A DNA stretch of 37,945 nucleotides. Origin: Spirogloea muscicola. Its lineage: Eukaryota > Streptophyta > Zygnematophyceae > Spirogloeales > Spirogloeaceae. Both the position numbers and the translations under genes were made by a program. The notes beneath the pieces are model-generated. The model saw only the letters and a program-made list of their open reading frames with translations. It was not told the origin of the DNA and did not search any database. The stretch lies in NCBI GenBank assembly GCA_009602725.1, contig WELB01000103.1, positions 470,017 to 507,961 on the forward strand, given 5' to 3'. This document shows positions 34,507 to 37,945 of the stretch, piece after piece. Within the stretch, counting starts at the first letter, position 1, and every line of letters starts with the position of its first letter.

Positions 34507-37500
34507 TTACTGACTTTCTAGAAAGATCTGAATGCAGTCACCATTGCGACTCTGAATCTCCAATACTGGATTGCCTCTTGATGTGTTGGAGGTGCTCAAG
34601 GCTTTACTCAGCATGTCCTTCAAGTCCAGACCATCCACTTCTGCACAATTGCTCTATGGACGTTGTCAGAGTTGTTGTATTAACTACAATGGTTTGACCA
34701 CCAATTAAGTGATGTAAAACAACACACCCATTGTCTGAGCAGGCAATGAGCACCTCGTATCATAGATGACCTACTTTCCATCAGATGCTCTCTGCAAGCA
34801 GTGTGCATTCTGAAGAGCAAATATGACAGGCATAACGTCCCCACCAGATATTTTTTGTGCCATCCCAATCAGGAAGCCAGCCTGCGTGAGGTGCGGTAGG
34901 TAACCTGCTTAGTCGTCAATCAGATTGACAAGAATGCAGTAGACAGTCACCAAGATGCGGTACAGGAGATAGGCCAAGGACATGCCAAAAGCGAGTGTAC
35001 CGGTACACGAGCATTAAATTTTGTGATGCCATTCCTGCCAGATATTCTCAGGCGCAGCTTCATCAACTGAAGCCCCACAAAGTCAGCGCGACTAGTGAGG
35101 TTTGGGCTTCCGAGAGATTCAATTCGCTCTTTAGTGTCAGGGGAGAAATACGCCTCTGTTGAGGTGTCCAATAGTGAGCCCTGCATCCACCCAGCTTCTC
35201 TGTTAGCAAAATGTAGGTGCATTGGCTTGTATTGAAGTGTGATTTGAAAGGATGAGCCCCAGCTAGGCCCACGATGGGCTTGATATTACCTCACAAGTCC
35301 CGAGAGTCTCTTGAGGTGGATTTAGCTGCCGTTCATTGTCCGACTTCCTGATAACATTCATCCCAGAAGGCCCCATCTCATGCTCAGTGGGATGGCTTGC
35401 AGCTCCAGGGCGGCCTGCAAGTAGCACATCATGAGTTGCAGTTTGCTCAACTGCTTCAATCAGCATTTAGATCACGAGTGGCCTCCTGCAAATGGCATGA
35501 TCAGTCAAAATTTGGTACAACAATGACCTCCAGAAGCCCTCGAGCTGCATAAGTCTAAGCTGCAAAGACTAAGACATTGAGCTGCTCACTGATTGACTGG
35601 GGGCTCCCTTGCACACCTATGCTGCTCTCCGCTGCTTCCTCCGAGCTTGCTTCCCGTTTTCTCTCGACGAGCCTAGAGGACTGGGAGAACCTGGAGTGCC
35701 AGACATCATCTTGATACCAGCAAACACTGACTAACAGACACTGGTAGGGTACTGCAAGGCAGCAAGACCTCGTCTAGACAGGTTCATGTCATCCATCAAG
35801 GATTACATGCATGCTTGTAATGCAGAACCATGCGAAACCCACCTCTGTTCACTAGATTTCTCTCTGTGGCTTTCTGTGGCATAGCGCTGTGCATCTGCAT
35901 AGTATTCGGGAAAGCCAACAACGGACTTGATCTCCTCAAAAGTGGGAAGGACTGCTGGAGGGGGCAGACGACCTGATTTTAGAGCTGCTAAGGCATCCTG
36001 CGCATGACAGGGCAGGGCAGATGGAAAGTCTCGTAATGATGCGAGCAGAGTAGCTGGACAGCATTATACTTCATGCAGAGCACACGTTTGGAATTCATGC
36101 ATGAAATATCTGATCAAGCCAGCAAACCGGCATGGAGATTAGCATGGCACACCTGCATTGCACGCATGGAGACGCCGAGCAGTGATAGAGGGTACGCTAT
36201 GAGTTTGAAACCAATGGAGGCTAGTTGATCAGGAGAAAGGATGGGAGTGCAGCCACCACCTTCCAACATATTGGCCTGTGACAAGTGCGAATATACTTAT
36301 GGCAGTTGCAAATGCCTAGCATTGACTGCTAAAGTAGATCCTTGTTGAAGAGGCCAAGCTCATCCCCTTGTATGTGTGCAAAAGGCAGGTGAAGTGGGCA
36401 AACACCATCTTTGGAATGTCAGGTAGTATGTTGCAAAAGGCCCGCATCTCTTCCTCTGATGTGAGTGCATCAACGAAGAGAACGTCTGCGCCCGCCTCAG
36501 CAAACCCTTGAACACGAGCAAGTGCCTCCGCTAACGAGACTGCCTGTTCCACTGCACATGCACGGCTCTCAGCTCAGAGCATTGAGAGGACTCAAGTGAC
36601 AAGCAGGGCAATCAGATGGCCTCAGCAAGCAGCAGCAGCCCACAATCTGTAAAAGACCTGGCGAGCATCGGTCCGTGCGACGATGACGATGTCAAAGGCG
36701 CCCTCTACTCGCGCGTCAGCAGCGGCACGGATCCGCATCGTTGCTTCCTCCCGTGGCACAACCCTCCTGCCTTGTGTGTGACCACATGCTTTGGGAGAGA
36801 CCTGCAAGCCCAGTGTGCATGGCGGCTGAGCTTGTAGGCAATCACACACACTGCAAAGACCTCTAAGACTAGGAAAAGCTGCAGACCCACGAAGCTCTGG
36901 GGGCTGTTCCGAGCAAGCAGACCTCAGGGATTCAGGGTGAGGGTCGAGTGGCCACCTGGTCCTCAATCAGGATGCCGGCAAAGCCAGCCAAGGCGTAGCC
37001 CCGCACAGTCCGCTTCACGCTGACGGCATTGCCGTAGCCGGTGTCGCCGTCGCCGATGATCGGGATGGAGGCGGCGCTGGTGAGCTGCCGGCCCTGTCCT
37101 CGAGCCCGCAGAGTCCAGTGCCTTTCAGCACTTGCATGCGGTCCAGCCAGATGAAGGGCTTGGGGCTAAACTCTGAAATCTAAGCCTGATTCGCCTGCTG
37201 CAGGCTTGCCTGGTCCACCATCTCCGCATACGAGATGAGGCCCGCGTCAGGGAGGCCCAGCCGGGTGGCCGACACCGCAAAGCCTGCAGCACGGCGGCGG
37301 CGGCCTCCGCTGCCGTCAGAAAGCCAGCGGCCGCCACCGAACGGGCAGGCGTATCCACGGCGGCCAGCCAGGTGAGCGGCGGTGGCGGCCGGACCGCTCA
37401 TGAAGGCGTAGGAGAAGCCGGCGGCCTCGACGAGGCGCGCGCTGAGGGCGTCGTGGCAGGCGGGGCCCTGGTGGGCGCCCGGCGACGCCAGCAGCCGGCG

Positions 37501-37541
37501 CAGCTGCGCGGCTGCCGGCGGGCGCAGGGGGGCCTCGCCGG
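34507..37541 (-). CDS. PEP mutase/isocitrate lyase superfamily protein, 5' end truncated by poly-A/N
   Basis: TIM-barrel enzyme of the phosphoenolpyruvate mutase/isocitrate lyase superfamily, like plant 'PEP carboxylase family' proteins with an extra C-terminal domain; such enzymes make or break C-C or C-P bonds of 2-oxo acids, substrate here unknown. Exons: 37541-37395 (partial), 37283-37210, 37084-36956, 36801-36658, 36543-36406, 36275-36153, 35997-35853, 35414-35290, 35066-35001, 34881-34845, 34640-34507 (TAA). Motifs: ARLVEAAGFSYAFMSG, ATRLGLPDAGLISYAEMVDQ, metal/substrate loop IIGDGDTGYGN, the catalytic-cysteine loop SPKACGH (KxCGH), IVIVARTDAR, and ANMLEGGGCTPILSPDQL. The C-terminal part has LMKLRLRISGRNGITKFNA and VDGLDLKDMLSKAL. 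The intron after exon 2 is GC-AG (CAG/GCAAGC). The exon 7 donor was chosen by phase and is tentative. The start codon and any transit peptide are lost at the A run. Confidence 0.9.
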
Positions 37542-37542
37542 C

Positions 37543-37543
<1 letters not shown>

Positions 37544-37592
<49 letters not shown>

Positions 37593-37593
37593 N
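37544..37593. other. 49-base A run plus N: likely assembly gap or artefact
   Basis: A37544-37592 followed by N at 37593, sitting in GC-rich sequence inside the 5' coding region of the minus-strand enzyme. On the minus strand it would encode poly-Phe, which is not credible for this family. It most likely marks a sequencing stall and contig join, so the two sides may not be truly adjacent. Confidence 0.85.
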
Positions 37594-37595
37594 TG

Positions 37596-37945
37596 CCGTC
37601 TCCAGCGGCGCCGGCTGCCGTGCCTGCCGCCAGAGCCAGCCCGCCGCCGCCGCCGCCGCCGCCGCCTCCAGGGACCATCCTGCAGTTACCACCACCCGTG
37701 CCGCTCAAGGCCAGCCCGCCGCCAGTATCATTCCTGCCTCCTCCCTCCCCGCCTCCGCCGGATATCAACATGTCGCTGCCACCGCCGCCGCCAGACATCG
37801 AGGAAGGTGGCGACGGCGGCAGCAGGGGGACCGCTGGCGAAGGCTTGGGTGGCGATAGCGAGTACAGGGTGCGCCGCCGCCACCATCACCACTGGCTGAC
37901 TGGCAACATGGCTGGCGGGCTGGCTGGCTGGCTGGCTGGCTGGCT
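37596..37945 (+). CDS. Proline-rich open reading frame, partial, open at both ends
   Basis: Reading from 37596 the plus strand is open to the window end and encodes a run of about ten prolines, then GTILQLPPPVPLKASPPP, FLPPPSPPPPDINMSLPPPP, an acidic/Gly stretch DIEEGGDGGSRG, and EYRVRRRHHHHWLTG. The spaced proline blocks resemble formin-homology-1 or other SH3/WW/profilin-binding linkers, or a wall-type proline-rich protein. No start is present because the N lies just upstream. The opposite strand is also open (Gly-rich), so the coding strand is an inference from the more protein-like composition. It may continue beyond the window. Confidence 0.4.
37913..37945 (+). repeat. GGCT microsatellite at the window end
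   Basis: At least seven uninterrupted GGCT units, preceded by an imperfect unit, run to the last base. It is a possible cause of assembly termination here. Confidence 0.85.

Overview
This is nuclear DNA of a plant-lineage eukaryote, most likely a green alga (inference). The genes are split into many short exons by GT-AG introns, GC-rich 5' exons encode transit-peptide-like leaders, and four of the five recognisable proteins resemble land-plant or chloroplast families. I rebuilt the genes exon by exon. Every exon junction keeps phase, which is the main support for the models.

Layout. (1) 14-3171, minus: a plastid-type alpha/beta hydrolase, 11 exons, 444 aa. (2) 3.2-7.1 kb, repeat island 1: short retrotransposed modules, a solo LTR with a perfect target duplication, and decayed LINE reverse transcriptase and C-terminal fragments. 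(3) 7100-12775, plus: a Nudix hydrolase fused to an M49 peptidase-like domain (plant NUDT3 type), 22 exons, 778 aa. (4) 12.8-18.4 kb, repeat island 2: at least six LINE 3' fragments in both orientations, one with an open reading frame of 296 codons, a duplicated 0.3 kb segment and many hairpin modules. (5) 18.5-26.9 kb, plus: SECRET AGENT-type O-GlcNAc transferase, about 30 exons, about 978 aa. (6) 26.9-29.0 kb, repeat island 3. (7) 29019-34037, plus: a RecQ helicase with RQC and HRDC domains, 18 exons, whose otherwise intact frame contains two in-frame TAG codons. (8) 34507-37541, minus: a PEP mutase/isocitrate lyase superfamily enzyme whose 5' end runs into a 49-base A run plus N (assembly artefact or gap). 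(9) 37596-end, plus: a proline-rich open frame that leaves the window.

The genes do not form a pathway; they are unrelated housekeeping, plastid, signalling and genome-maintenance genes. The most coherent biology lies in the repeat islands. Many short repeats share one 3' end, with a GGGCTGG/CCAGCCC hairpin and a GGGCGAGCACTTT terminus, but start at different 5' points. Four copies are identical over their overlap and two have 9-bp target duplications. This is the signature of recent target-primed reverse transcription of a LINE 3' end or a SINE that shares it. All exon models, phases and repeat matches were worked out by eye; no alignment or database search was run.
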